Shown: positions 1 through 8,048 of the stretch, in pieces
Position numbering within the stretch: the stretch's first letter is position 1
Layout of the letters: each line of letters starts with the position of its first letter
NCBI RefSeq assembly: GCF_900176035.1
Contig: NZ_FWWT01000012.1
Location: 61,588-125,587 of the forward strand
Direction: 5' to 3'
From: Desulfonispora thiosulfatigenes DSM 11270
GTDB taxonomy: Bacteria > Bacillota > Peptococcia > Peptococcales > Desulfonisporaceae
DNA length: 64,000 bases
Program-made: the position numbers and the translations under genes
The notes under the pieces: model-generated
Database searches by the model: none
The model's input: the letters and a program-made list of their open reading frames with translations, nothing else
Told to the model about the DNA's origin: nothing

Positions 1-239
1 CGTATTTCCATACGTGCTGTCACACCAAAAAAACCTAATGAGTTTACACTTCTAGACATTAATTCATCTAAAATAGTTGTTATTAAACCTCCATGCATTA
101 TCCCGGGATACCCTTGATGTTCTTCACTTGCTATGAATTCTGTAATTATTTTATTTCCTTCTTTAAAGAATTTTAACTTTAATCCTTTTACATTTCCTTC
201 TCCACAGGCAAAACACATATGATCATAATTAAAATCCAT
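1..239 (-). CDS. PaaI-like hotdog thioesterase, N-terminal part (runs off window)
   Basis: The first 79 codons of a minus-strand gene are present and the 3' end lies beyond the window. The start ATG is preceded by an AGGAGG Shine-Dalgarno sequence. The protein opens with a CxxC-type motif (residues 9-12, CFACG) and then has GYPGIMHGGLITTILDE around residues 44-60. This HGG...LDE arrangement is the hallmark of the hotdog-fold acyl-CoA thioesterase superfamily (PaaI/YbgC type). The likely role is hydrolysis of an acyl-CoA thioester in the cytoplasm; the substrate cannot be told from sequence. It is separated from the permease block by a terminator, so it is probably a separate transcription unit. 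Confidence 0.75.
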   Translation of the reverse strand, partial: MDFNYDHMCFACGEGNVKGLKLKFFKEGNKIITEFIASEEHQGYPGIMHGGLITTILDELMSRSVNSLGFFGVTARMEI

Positions 240-375
240 GATTTCCTCCTAGAACTTTATTTAGGTTAAGGTTCAATAAATACTTTATTTTTCCTTTAAA
301 TTATTCTACTTTTACCCATAATCTTTATATGTAATCTAGCTCACTTTAGCTCTATTTATAATCTATCTTAAATTA

Positions 376-414
376 ACAAAAAAAAGAGATAGAAAATTAA
401 ATTTCTATCTCTTT
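376..414 (-). terminator. Rho-independent terminator after permease 1
   Basis: A 13-bp perfect inverted repeat (arms 383-395 and 402-414) with a six-base loop is followed on the minus strand by a run of T. It lies 24 bp past the permease stop codon. Confidence 0.85.
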
Positions 415-437
415 ATGATTATTATTTTTCAGTATAT

Positions 438-1874
438 TTATTCACTTACAGGTTTTTCTCTTCCTAAAATCAAGTAATCTAATTCAGCTGTACTTAATTT
501 ATTGTACTCTTTAGTCTTAGCTAGATAGAATATAATTCCTAATGCTACCCAACCCACTAAAGCAATCCATGATGGTGTTGCCATAAATCCTGGGCTTCCT
601 GGTACACATAATAATAGTAGAAATGCGAATGAGAATAAACCACCTACTATACCCCACGCCTTAACACTACCTTTTTCTTTAGCTGTGATAGAAGTAGATG
701 CTTTGCCAAACACATATGCACCAAAACAAGTATACATATATCCAAAGGTAGTTCCAAGTGCTGCCATGTCTACTACCCATACTATTGCCTGACGACCAAA
801 CCATGGTGCCAGTAATGCCATTATTCCCACAAACATAATTGCATTTGAAGGGGTTTTATGTTCAGGGTGAACGTAAACAAACCATTTTGGTAATATCTTT
901 GCTCTAGCCATTCCAAATACTAGACGACTTGTTGCCATGAAGAATCCATTGATTCCTGTAAAGATACCCATACAAACTGCAGTTACTAAGAAAAATACGC
1001 CTGCTTTTCCAAGGATAGTTTCCATGGCTGTTCCTGTTGCCCATATATGATTTGCAGCTACTAATTCAGTCCAAGGATATACAACTGCCGTTGAAAGTAA
1101 TACGATTACATACATTAAAGCTCCAAAGAAGATCGCCCAAAATATTAACGAGAAACTTTTCTCTGGAGGGAAATCATATTCCTCTGCTGCTTGTGGAATT
1201 GTATCAAACCCTACGTACATCCACGGTGAGATAGCTACGATAGCTAAAATACTTGCTACCATGCCTTTATCTAATGCAAAAGCGGGGAACATATTAGCTA
1301 CTGCAGTTTTAGAACTAATAGCTGTTCCTCCACCGATTAAAAGTACAGATCCTACTAATAATCCTACCATTATTAGCTGTACCTTCCCCACATCTTTAAC
1401 ACCTTTAAAGTTAAAGAAACCAAATATTAAAATTGCAGCTGATGCTAACATGATTTCACCCATATACACATCATAGCCTGCCATCGTATATAAAAATCCT
1501 TGTTCAAAAAGACCTGGTGCGATAAATTTTGCAAGGATTGCAAGTGCTGTTGCATTTAATGGTACGATACTTAAATAACCTAAGGTTAAAAACCAACCAC
1601 ATAAATATGCATGATTACGGCCAAATGCTGTATAAGCATAAGCAAATTCTCCACCAGCTACTGGTAACTCTTTTACCATAAAACCATAACTTTTTGCAAT
1701 CACTAACATGATTAGTCCACCTACAACAATCCCTATTGCTGCCCCAATAGGTCCAGACTTTGCCATTAAATCACTTGGTAAAATAAAACATCCAAAACCA
1801 ATTATTGTCCCCAGGGCTATAGCCCATATATTAGCTGGTGATAGCGTTTTTTCCAGTTCGACTCTTTCACTCAT
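438..1874 (-). CDS. APC-family amino acid/amine permease, paralogue 1
   Basis: This 478-residue protein is almost entirely hydrophobic, with about 12 predicted membrane segments. The N-terminal segment IIGFGCFILPSDLMAKSGP (about residues 24-42) corresponds to the unwound TM1 substrate-binding region of the amino acid-polyamine-organocation superfamily. It should import an amino acid or amine at the cytoplasmic membrane. The ATG follows a GGGAGG sequence. Two further paralogues lie immediately upstream on the same strand, and this copy is visibly most like the second. Its proximity to an aminotransferase and alanine dehydrogenase suggests the substrate is the amine they degrade, but that is inference. 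Each permease has its own terminator and long leader, so they are probably expressed separately. Confidence 0.85.
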   Translation of the reverse strand: MSERVELEKTLSPANIWAIALGTIIGFGCFILPSDLMAKSGPIGAAIGIVVGGLIMLVIAKSYGFMVKELPVAGGEFAYAYTAFGRNHAYLCGWFLTLGYLSIVPLNATALAILAKFIAPGLFEQGFLYTMAGYDVYMGEIMLASAAILIFGFFNFKGVKDVGKVQLIMVGLLVGSVLLIGGGTAISSKTAVANMFPAFALDKGMVASILAIVAISPWMYVGFDTIPQAAEEYDFPPEKSFSLIFWAIFFGALMYVIVLLSTAVVYPWTELVAANHIWATGTAMETILGKAGVFFLVTAVCMGIFTGINGFFMATSRLVFGMARAKILPKWFVYVHPEHKTPSNAIMFVGIMALLAPWFGRQAIVWVVDMAALGTTFGYMYTCFGAYVFGKASTSITAKEKGSVKAWGIVGGLFSFAFLLLLCVPGSPGFMATPSWIALVGWVALGIIFYLAKTKEYNKLSTAELDYLILGREKPVSE

Positions 1875-2156
1875 GATGTAACCTCCCTTTTAATATTTTA
1901 TTTTCCAATAAAAAATGACTAAAATAATTTCAGATAAGGTTAAATATTCAAGTTACTGGTCTTTACTTGGTCATACCACCTCCCAGTTTTAAATACTACC
2001 TCCTTTCTTTGATTAATTTTAAAAACAAACAATATTTTCAATTACCATAAGTAGTACAAGTAATATTTATCAAATTAATTGGTTTTTGGTTATATTTTAT
2101 ATAATATTAATTTATCTCATAATTATGATAAATGTTTTTCTCTTAAAAATGTATGT
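1875..2156 (-). promoter_or_regulatory. Leader region of permease 1 with unused ribosome-binding sites
   Basis: This AT-rich leader contains two strong SD-like sequences that do not serve the permease: AAAGGAGGT near 1998-2006 and GGGAGGTGG at 1976-1984. The second is followed by a four-codon open frame (ATG at 1974, stop at 1963; M-T-K). A short hairpin (CAAGT/ACTTG) lies just downstream. The permease has its own separate SD beside its start. I could not place a promoter with confidence. Confidence 0.4.
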
Positions 2157-2214
2157 AAAAAAGAGGCTACTCAAAATTGAAGTATTCTTCAATTTTGAGA
2201 TAGTCTCTTTTTTT
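2157..2214 (-). terminator. Terminator after permease 2
   Basis: Long, nearly perfect inverted repeat (arms about 2160-2182 and 2187-2210) with a four-base loop. T runs occur on both strands, so it could act in both directions. It lies 30 bp past the stop codon of permease 2. Confidence 0.85.
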
Positions 2215-2244
2215 AGTTTTTAAGCCCTAGTTTCCGTGTGTTAG

Positions 2245-3681
2245 TTATTGAGATACTGGTTTTTCTGTACCTAGAATTAAATAATCAAGTTCAGCTTTAG
2301 TTAATTTATTATATTCTTTAGTTTGTGACAAGTAGAATACTATTCCTAAAGCTACCCAACCAACTAATGCGATCCAAGATTGAGTTGCCATAAATCCAGG
2401 GCTTCCTGGTACACATAATAGTAATAAGAAGCCTATTGAGAACGCACCACCTACTAAGCCCCATGCCTTATTAGTACTTGATTCTTGAGCTGTAATAGTT
2501 GTAGAATTTTTAGCCATTATATAACATCCAAAGCAAGTATATGCATATCCAAATGTAGTTCCAAGTGCTGCCATGTCAACTACCCACACGATTACTTGAC
2601 GACCAAACCATGGTGCAAGTAATGAAAATAACATAATGAAAAGAATAGCATTTGATGGTGTTTTATGCGTTTCGTGTACGTTTACAAACCATTTTGGTAA
2701 AATCTTTGCTCTTGCCATACCAAATAATAATCTACTTGTTGCCATATAGAATCCATTAATACCCGTACAAATTGCCATACTTATACCTACTACTAAGAAG
2801 ATTACACCTGATTTTCCTAAAGCATGTTCCATTGCATATCCCGTAGCCCAGTTATGCTTTCCTGCTACTAATTCTGTCCAAGGGAAAACCATACCTGTTG
2901 ATAATAAAACAATTACATACATTACAGCTCCTAAGAAAATAGACCAAAAGATAAGTTTAAATCCTTTTTCAGGAGGGAAATCATATTCTTCGGCTGCTTG
3001 TGGAATTGTATCAAAACCTACATATAACCACGGTGAAATTGCCAGGATAGCTAATATACTCGCTATCATACCTTTATCTTGAGCAAATGGAGGTAATAAA
3101 TTTGCAACTGATGTATCAGGATTTAAAGCTGTTCCTCCACCAATTAAAGCTACAGCTCCTAATAACAACCCTACCATTAATAATTGTACCTTACCAACAT
3201 CTTTTACACCTCTATAGTTAAAGTAACCAAATATGATAATTGCAGCTGATGCTAACGCAATTTCTCCAGCATACACATCATAGCCAGCCATTGTGTATAA
3301 ATAACCTTGTTCAAAAAGACCCGGTGCGATAAATTTGGCAAGTAATGCTAGTGCGGTTGCATTTAAAGGAACTATACTTAAATATCCCAAAGTTAAAAAC
3401 CAACCACATAAATATGCATGATTACGTCCAAATCCGGTATAAGCATAGGCAAACTCTCCACCAGAAACGGGAACTTCTCTAACCATGAATCCATAACATC
3501 TACCTATAATAATCATTATAATTGCACCTAAGAATATACCGATTGCTGCACCTAAAGGTCCAGACTTTGCCATAAGATCACTTGGTAAGATGAAACATCC
3601 AAAACCGATGATTGAACCTAATGCCAAGGCTCCTACGTTAAAAGGGGACAGCGTTTTTTCCAGTTCAACTCTTTCACTCAT
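2245..3681 (-). CDS. APC-family amino acid/amine permease, paralogue 2
   Basis: This 478-residue multispanning protein has the same length as permease 1 and clear sequence identity to it along its whole length, including IIGFGCFILPSDLMAKSGP in TM1 and FDTIPQAAEEYDFPPEK in a central loop. It belongs to the APC superfamily and should be a cytoplasmic-membrane importer of an amino acid or amine. The ATG follows AGGAGG with normal spacing. The close similarity of copies 1 and 2 points to a fairly recent tandem duplication. Retention of intact frames suggests both are under selection, possibly for different substrates or conditions. The gene has a long structured leader upstream and a strong terminator downstream. 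Confidence 0.85.
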   Translation of the reverse strand: MSERVELEKTLSPFNVGALALGSIIGFGCFILPSDLMAKSGPLGAAIGIFLGAIIMIIIGRCYGFMVREVPVSGGEFAYAYTGFGRNHAYLCGWFLTLGYLSIVPLNATALALLAKFIAPGLFEQGYLYTMAGYDVYAGEIALASAAIIIFGYFNYRGVKDVGKVQLLMVGLLLGAVALIGGGTALNPDTSVANLLPPFAQDKGMIASILAILAISPWLYVGFDTIPQAAEEYDFPPEKGFKLIFWSIFLGAVMYVIVLLSTGMVFPWTELVAGKHNWATGYAMEHALGKSGVIFLVVGISMAICTGINGFYMATSRLLFGMARAKILPKWFVNVHETHKTPSNAILFIMLFSLLAPWFGRQVIVWVVDMAALGTTFGYAYTCFGCYIMAKNSTTITAQESSTNKAWGLVGGAFSIGFLLLLCVPGSPGFMATQSWIALVGWVALGIVFYLSQTKEYNKLTKAELDYLILGTEKPVSQ

Positions 3682-3724
3682 GATGTAATCCTCCTAATTT
3701 TCATATAAGTTAATATAAGTTCGG

Positions 3725-3860
3725 TACTAATGAAGTTTGCTTGGGGAAGCAAATTCATTAGTATAAGTTTTTTTTATGACAAATTATTTGATTTTTCACG
3801 TTAAAAATGTTATCGTATTCATTGGGGAAAGTGGATTATTTAGTAATTTGTTTTGGGGAA
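3725..3860 (-). promoter_or_regulatory. Permease 2 leader: long hairpin and three TTGGGGAA motifs
   Basis: The octamer TTGGGGAA (plus strand) occurs three times, at 3741-3748, 3822-3829 and 3853-3860. On the transcribed minus strand the first copy forms the CCCC loop of a long hairpin (about 3725-3762, arms ACTAATGAA.. and ..TTCATTAGT). The third also forms a small CCCC-loop hairpin (GTTTT/AAAAC). The long hairpin sits 40-80 nt before the permease start. Its T run is on the plus strand, so it is not a terminator for the minus-strand transcript. Confidence 0.4.
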
Positions 3861-3931
3861 AACAGACTACTAAGGGTTTACAAAAAATATAAAAATTAAA
3901 TTATAATTTAATGCAGGGGTTTCTTTGCTTA

Positions 3932-3970
3932 CTAGATTTTTAAAATTATAGTAAGCTTATTTGTGTCCAT
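3932..3970 (-). CDS. Candidate 12-residue leader peptide upstream of permease 2
   Basis: A short open frame encodes MDTNKLTIILKI. It has an AGAGGT SD seven bases before its ATG, and a stronger GGAGGTGA at 3985-3992 just upstream. An 8-bp perfect hairpin (3927-3934 with 3949-3956) covers codons 5-7 and the stop codon, so translation of the ORF would melt it. The layout resembles an attenuator or translation-sensing leader. Very short ORFs arise by chance and no codon bias can be tested, so this remains a candidate. Confidence 0.3.
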   Translation of the reverse strand: MDTNKLTIILKI

Positions 3971-4246
3971 TTGTTTTACCTCTATCACCTCCTTGAATTA
4001 ATGTGCCTCTCTACCCACCTTTCTTATAAGGATGTAAAAAATATTCTGAATATTTCTAAACCACCTTTTCGAGGGATACTTGTTGTGGTTATAGGTATCC
4101 TTTCTTTGAGCCTTATTGCTATGATTAATTTAACGGTTATCTATGTGATAATTATATTTTATGGGTAGTTTGTTGTCAACATAATTATTTGTAAAAAGTT
4201 GTGTTTTTTTTTAGACATTTTTTGCTCGATTTATAAAGGATTAAAA

Positions 4247-4290
4247 TAAAAAAAAGCAAGACGCTCCAACTTGGAAACATCCTGCTTTTA
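4247..4290 (-). terminator. Terminator after permease 3
   Basis: An imperfect stem (AAAAGCA / TGCTTTT outer arms, CCAA/TTGG inner arms) is followed on the minus strand by eight T residues. It lies about 30 bp past the permease 3 stop codon. Confidence 0.8.
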
Positions 4291-4318
4291 GCATGATCTC
4301 TTACTTTAAAATATAATC

Positions 4319-5803
4319 TTAAACTGTTTTTGGATTTGCTGACAGATTGGTATTTTTTGGTGTATCATCATCACCATTAGACATACTGCCAAAAATCAAT
4401 TTATCTAACTCTGCTTTACTTAATGCATTATATTCTTTTCTTCTAAGTGCATAGAATACTAAACCAATCACTGTCCAACCAGCCAATGCAATCCAAGAAG
4501 GAAGGGTAATTGCTCCAGGGCTAGCTGGAACTACTAAGAAACCAATAATTGTAAGCGATAAAAACGAACCTATTATAGCCTGAACTTTACCAGTGGCTGC
4601 TTCTTTTGCATCCATTGTTGGAGTTGATTTACAAATTACATAAGCTGTTAAACAGGTATACAAGAAACCAAGTCCTATTCCAAGTGATGCCATGTCAACA
4701 ACCCATGATATAACTTGACGTCCAAACCAAGGTGCTAATAAGGAAACACCTGCTATAAATAAAATTCCATTAGATGGAGTATTTGATTTTGGACTTAATT
4801 TTCCAAACCAAGCTGGTAATATTTTAGCTCTAGCCATACTTAATAATAAACGGCTTGTAGCCATATAAAATCCATTAATGCCCGTAAGAATACCCATTGT
4901 TACTGCTGATAATAAGAATGCATAACCAAACTTTCCTAATGCAACCTGAGTTGTATATCCAGTTGCCCAAACATGACCTGCGGCAACTGTTTCTTGCCAA
5001 GGGAAAACAACGCCTGTAGCAAATAACGCTATGATATACATTCCTCCACCAGCAAGAATCGAAGTAATTATTAAGAACTTAGATTGCGATGGTGAGAAGT
5101 TAGATTCCTCTGCTGATTGTGGTATAGTATCAAATCCAACATACAAAAGTGGTGCAATAACTAAAATAGGAATAATACTAGCAAAAATAGATTGACCTGG
5201 CATAAATACTGGTGTTAAGTTTGAAAGAGAAGATACTGGACTTAATGCTGCACCACCACCAATTAAAAATACAGCGCCACATAGTAATCCAACCATTACA
5301 AGTTGAAGCTGTCCAACTTCTTTTACGCCTCTCATATTTAAAGCCGCAAAAATAATAATTACTGCTGAGGCTAAGATAAGCTCACCTATATATACATCAA
5401 AACCAGCAACAGTATACAGATAACCTTTTGTAAATAAGTCAGGAGCAGTAAACTTTGCCATAATTGCAAGTGCTGTTGCATTTAAAGGTACTATACTTAA
5501 ATATCCTAGTGCTAAAAACCAACCACAAATATAAGCATGAGTACGTCCAAATCCTTTATAAGCATAGGTAAAGGCTCCACCTGCTACTGGAAATAGCTTT
5601 ACTAATAAACCAATACTGTTTGCAATAACTATCATAATGATTGCACCAATAATTATAGCTAAACTTGCTCCTAAAGGACCACCTTTACTTAACATATCAG
5701 GTGGTAATACAAAGCAACCCCATCCAATAATTGAACCTACGGCCATTGCCCATACACTAGCTGGTGATAATGACTTTTCAAGTTGAACGCTTTTATCACT
5801 CAT
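4319..5803 (-). CDS. APC-family amino acid/amine permease, paralogue 3
   Basis: This 494-residue protein has about 12 membrane segments. It aligns end to end with the two permeases downstream of it but is clearly more diverged: TM1 reads IIGWGCFVLPPDMLSKGGP, and the C-terminus carries an extra polar tail of about 15 residues. It should be an APC-superfamily importer of an amino acid or amine. It has the best promoter of the three (TTGACA-17-TAAAAT at 6053-6081) and a leader of roughly 240 nt able to form a pseudoknot. That suggests control at the RNA level. It is the permease nearest to the aminotransferase gene. Confidence 0.85.
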   Translation of the reverse strand: MSDKSVQLEKSLSPASVWAMAVGSIIGWGCFVLPPDMLSKGGPLGASLAIIIGAIIMIVIANSIGLLVKLFPVAGGAFTYAYKGFGRTHAYICGWFLALGYLSIVPLNATALAIMAKFTAPDLFTKGYLYTVAGFDVYIGELILASAVIIIFAALNMRGVKEVGQLQLVMVGLLCGAVFLIGGGAALSPVSSLSNLTPVFMPGQSIFASIIPILVIAPLLYVGFDTIPQSAEESNFSPSQSKFLIITSILAGGGMYIIALFATGVVFPWQETVAAGHVWATGYTTQVALGKFGYAFLLSAVTMGILTGINGFYMATSRLLLSMARAKILPAWFGKLSPKSNTPSNGILFIAGVSLLAPWFGRQVISWVVDMASLGIGLGFLYTCLTAYVICKSTPTMDAKEAATGKVQAIIGSFLSLTIIGFLVVPASPGAITLPSWIALAGWTVIGLVFYALRRKEYNALSKAELDKLIFGSMSNGDDDTPKNTNLSANPKTV

Positions 5804-5924
5804 TACAGAAACCCCCCAAAAATCTTACTTTTAATTCTTGAATCCCCACTAAAAAATCCACCTACATAATCCCCAATGTTAAATCCTAATTTCCTACTCT
5901 TACAACAAATAAGATAGTAAATAA

Positions 5925-6020
5925 GTTAATAGCCTTTAGCTATGGTTTCAATATAGCTAATTACCACCTCCGTTAGTTATTATAAAATAATCCTTGGCTA
6001 TTAACATGATTATTTTATAA
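5925..6020 (-). ncRNA. Structured 5' leader with pseudoknot potential (riboswitch-like candidate)
   Basis: Two perfect inverted repeats interleave. Arms 5980-5992 and 6008-6020 (13 bp, TTATAAAATAATC) form a hairpin, and its loop segment 5996-6005 (GGCTATTAAC) is perfectly complementary to 5925-5934. The order A-B-A'-B' allows a pseudoknot or two competing folds. A third 7-bp hairpin (5937-5943 with 5953-5959) and a free GGAGGTGG sequence (complement of 5962-5970) lie inside the element. It sits between a strong promoter and the permease 3 start. I do not recognise it as a known riboswitch class. Confidence 0.5.
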
Positions 6021-6052
6021 CGGTAGTCAGTTTAATAATATGACATAAGGTA

Positions 6053-6081
6053 ATTTTATTTTATTGAAAGCTAAATGTCAA
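6053..6081 (-). promoter_or_regulatory. SigA-type promoter of permease 3
   Basis: The minus strand reads TTGACA (6081-6076), a 17-bp spacer, then TAAAAT (6058-6053). The -35 box is perfect and the -10 box differs at one position. Transcription should start near 6046, giving a leader of roughly 240 nt. Confidence 0.75.
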
Positions 6082-6496
6082 CGATAAAAATAACCAAAGT
6101 TGTTAGTTACATTTATCTTTATTTATAGTATTATCTTTCCTATTCCATGAAACATATAAATAAGGATAAATTATTTTTATTTGAACATTAAATCATTATA
6201 TACTAGTATATAATTAGCGCACGAGAGAAGTAACCCTCTCTCTACATAAAATCCTACCACATAAAACCTAATTATAATAGAAGTAAATATTTCTTATTTA
6301 TCCAAAACCTCATCTTAATTTAGATGGGGTTTTGAACGTTCCTATATTCAAATAACGTCACAAAGCCTTAAAAATTAACCTAGTCGTCTTTAATTAAATA
6401 GAGTTAGGTCCAATGTCTAAACAATAATTTAAGTCTTTATATAGGCAATTTGACTTTCAACAGTTTATTTATCTAAAATTATCTATAAAGGCATAG
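6082..6496. other. Intergenic stretch with one hairpin
   Basis: No credible gene was found here. One hairpin, arms 6304-6315 and 6322-6333 (AAAACCTCATCT with AGATGGGGTTTT, one G-U pair), could be a weak bidirectional terminator. The rest is AT-rich and unremarkable. Confidence 0.4.
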
Positions 6497-6536
6497 AAAA
6501 AAGGGTATATCATGAAATTATGATATACCCTTTTTC
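6497..6536 (-). terminator. Terminator after the aminotransferase gene
   Basis: Perfect 16-bp inverted repeat (6497-6513 with 6520-6535, loop GAAATT) with A/T runs on both flanks. It lies 31 bp past the aminotransferase stop codon and may work in both directions. Confidence 0.85.
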
Positions 6537-6566
6537 TATCCGTAATACAAGTATATTTAATTTAAA

Positions 6567-7940
6567 TTATTTAGCATTTTTTTCTAAAGAGTTTTTAATA
6601 GCACCAACAATTCTATCAATATCTTCTTTAGTTGCAACTAATGCTGGAGCTAAAGTTACAGTATTATTTAAGCCTGGTAAACTCTTATTAGTTCTACCAC
6701 ATAATACACCTTGAGCTGCTATGTCAGCCATAACTTGAGCCATTTGAGCTTCAGATACAGCTTGCTTAGTTTTCTTATCTACTACTAATTCAACACCTGC
6801 AAATAAACCTTCACCACGAACGTCACCAACTAAGTCCATTGAACGTAATTCGTTTAATTGACCTAACATGTATTCACCCATTTTAACAGTGTTGTCTAAT
6901 AAGTTTTCTTCTTCCATAATTGCAATGTTTTCTAAACCAGCTGCAGTAGAACCAGCACAACCACCATAAGTACTGATATCACGGAAGAATGCTAATGGAT
7001 CGCTAGCATCTTCTTTAAATACATTAAAGATATGATCTTTAGCCATCATACAAGATAATGGTTGGTAAGCACTAGCCATACCTTTAGCAGTAGTCATAAT
7101 GTCAGGATCTACATCAAAGTGTAAATGTCCAAACCATTTACCAGTTCTACCGAAACCACAAACAACTTCATCCATGATCATTTCTACATCATATTTTTTA
7201 CAGATTTTTTGTACCATTGGATAGTATTCTGGAACTGGCTTAATAATACCACCACCAGCAGTGATAGGCTCAACGATAATAGCAGCAACTTGTTCAGCTC
7301 CGCCTTCTCTTTTGATTGCCCATTCTACTGCTTGAGCACATTCGATTTCACAGCTTCCGTATTCTTTACCAAATGGACATCTGTAACAACAAGCATGTTC
7401 AAATGAAGAGAAACCAGGTACGAATGGACCATAATCAGCTTTTCTTTCATGTTGTCCTGTTGCACTTAATGCACCTATAGTTGTACCATGGTAGTCACGG
7501 TCACGATATAAGATTTTATATTTTTCGTTATTTCCTTTTAAACGGTTCATTTGTCTTACTGCTTTAAATGCCTTTTCATTTGCTTCAGATCCACTGTTAG
7601 CAAAGAAAGTTTTATCTAATCTAGGAAGAAGTTCCTTTAATTTTCCGGCTAATTTGATAGTAGGAATATTACCAGCACTACCTGCATAGTAAGGCATTTC
7701 TATTAATTGGTCATAAACAGCTTTAGCCATTCTTTCTCTACCATAGCCAATGTTTACACACCAAACTGCACCAGAAACTGCATCTAAATATTGTTTTCCA
7801 CTGATGTCTTCGATCATTAGACCTTTACCACCAGTAACGATTAATGGGTTATTTGTTTCAAGAGCCTTATGTTGAAAAAGGTGATGCCATAAACTATCCT
7901 TGTCCATTGCAATTAATTGTTCTGTTGTTAATTCAGCCAT
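6567..7940 (-). CDS. tpa: Class III aminotransferase, probably taurine-pyruvate aminotransferase
   Basis: This 457-residue PLP enzyme has the class III pattern: the cofactor loop DEVVCGFGRTGKWFGH (about residues 259-274) and the Schiff-base lysine in TTAKGMASAYQP (about 288-299). A cysteine-rich insert, HACCYRCPFGKEYGSCEIEC (about 182-201), and EPITAGGG before the cofactor site recall taurine-pyruvate aminotransferases. Those enzymes pass the amino group of taurine to pyruvate, giving alanine and sulfoacetaldehyde. Alanine dehydrogenase follows in the same orientation, the pairing used in anaerobic taurine degraders to regenerate pyruvate. A hypotaurine, beta-alanine or other omega-amine substrate cannot be excluded. 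The gene has its own terminator and a GGGGGA SD. Confidence 0.7.
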   Translation of the reverse strand: MAELTTEQLIAMDKDSLWHHLFQHKALETNNPLIVTGGKGLMIEDISGKQYLDAVSGAVWCVNIGYGRERMAKAVYDQLIEMPYYAGSAGNIPTIKLAGKLKELLPRLDKTFFANSGSEANEKAFKAVRQMNRLKGNNEKYKILYRDRDYHGTTIGALSATGQHERKADYGPFVPGFSSFEHACCYRCPFGKEYGSCEIECAQAVEWAIKREGGAEQVAAIIVEPITAGGGIIKPVPEYYPMVQKICKKYDVEMIMDEVVCGFGRTGKWFGHLHFDVDPDIMTTAKGMASAYQPLSCMMAKDHIFNVFKEDASDPLAFFRDISTYGGCAGSTAAGLENIAIMEEENLLDNTVKMGEYMLGQLNELRSMDLVGDVRGEGLFAGVELVVDKKTKQAVSEAQMAQVMADIAAQGVLCGRTNKSLPGLNNTVTLAPALVATKEDIDRIVGAIKNSLEKNAK

Positions 7941-8000
7941 TATAAATATCCCCCTTAAAAATTAATATTTTAGAATATTCACCAAATTAAATGGTAAATT

Positions 8001-8034
8001 AAAGGGGAGATTTTTAATTTTCTCCCCTTTTTTA
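8001..8034 (-). terminator. Hairpin between alanine dehydrogenase and aminotransferase genes
   Basis: A 10-bp perfect stem (8001-8010 with 8021-8030) is followed by a short T-rich stretch on the minus strand. It lies about 15 bp past the ald stop codon. Read-through into the aminotransferase gene is possible because the minus-strand T run is broken. Confidence 0.65.
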
Positions 8035-8048
8035 ACTTTATAAAAGAA

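Noticed and set aside
3725..3762. Long hairpin followed by T run on the plus strand as a terminator
   Set aside because: No plus-strand gene lies upstream; on the transcribed minus strand there is no T run, so it is treated as a leader hairpin.
3971..4168. 65-codon plus-strand ORF in the leader of permease 2, hydrophobic
   Set aside because: No SD, AT-driven composition, and it overlaps a candidate leader element on the other strand.
7964..7979. AATATTTTAGAATATT before the aminotransferase as a CodY box
   Set aside because: It has about four mismatches to AATTTTCNGAAAATT, and AT-rich DNA gives such matches by chance.
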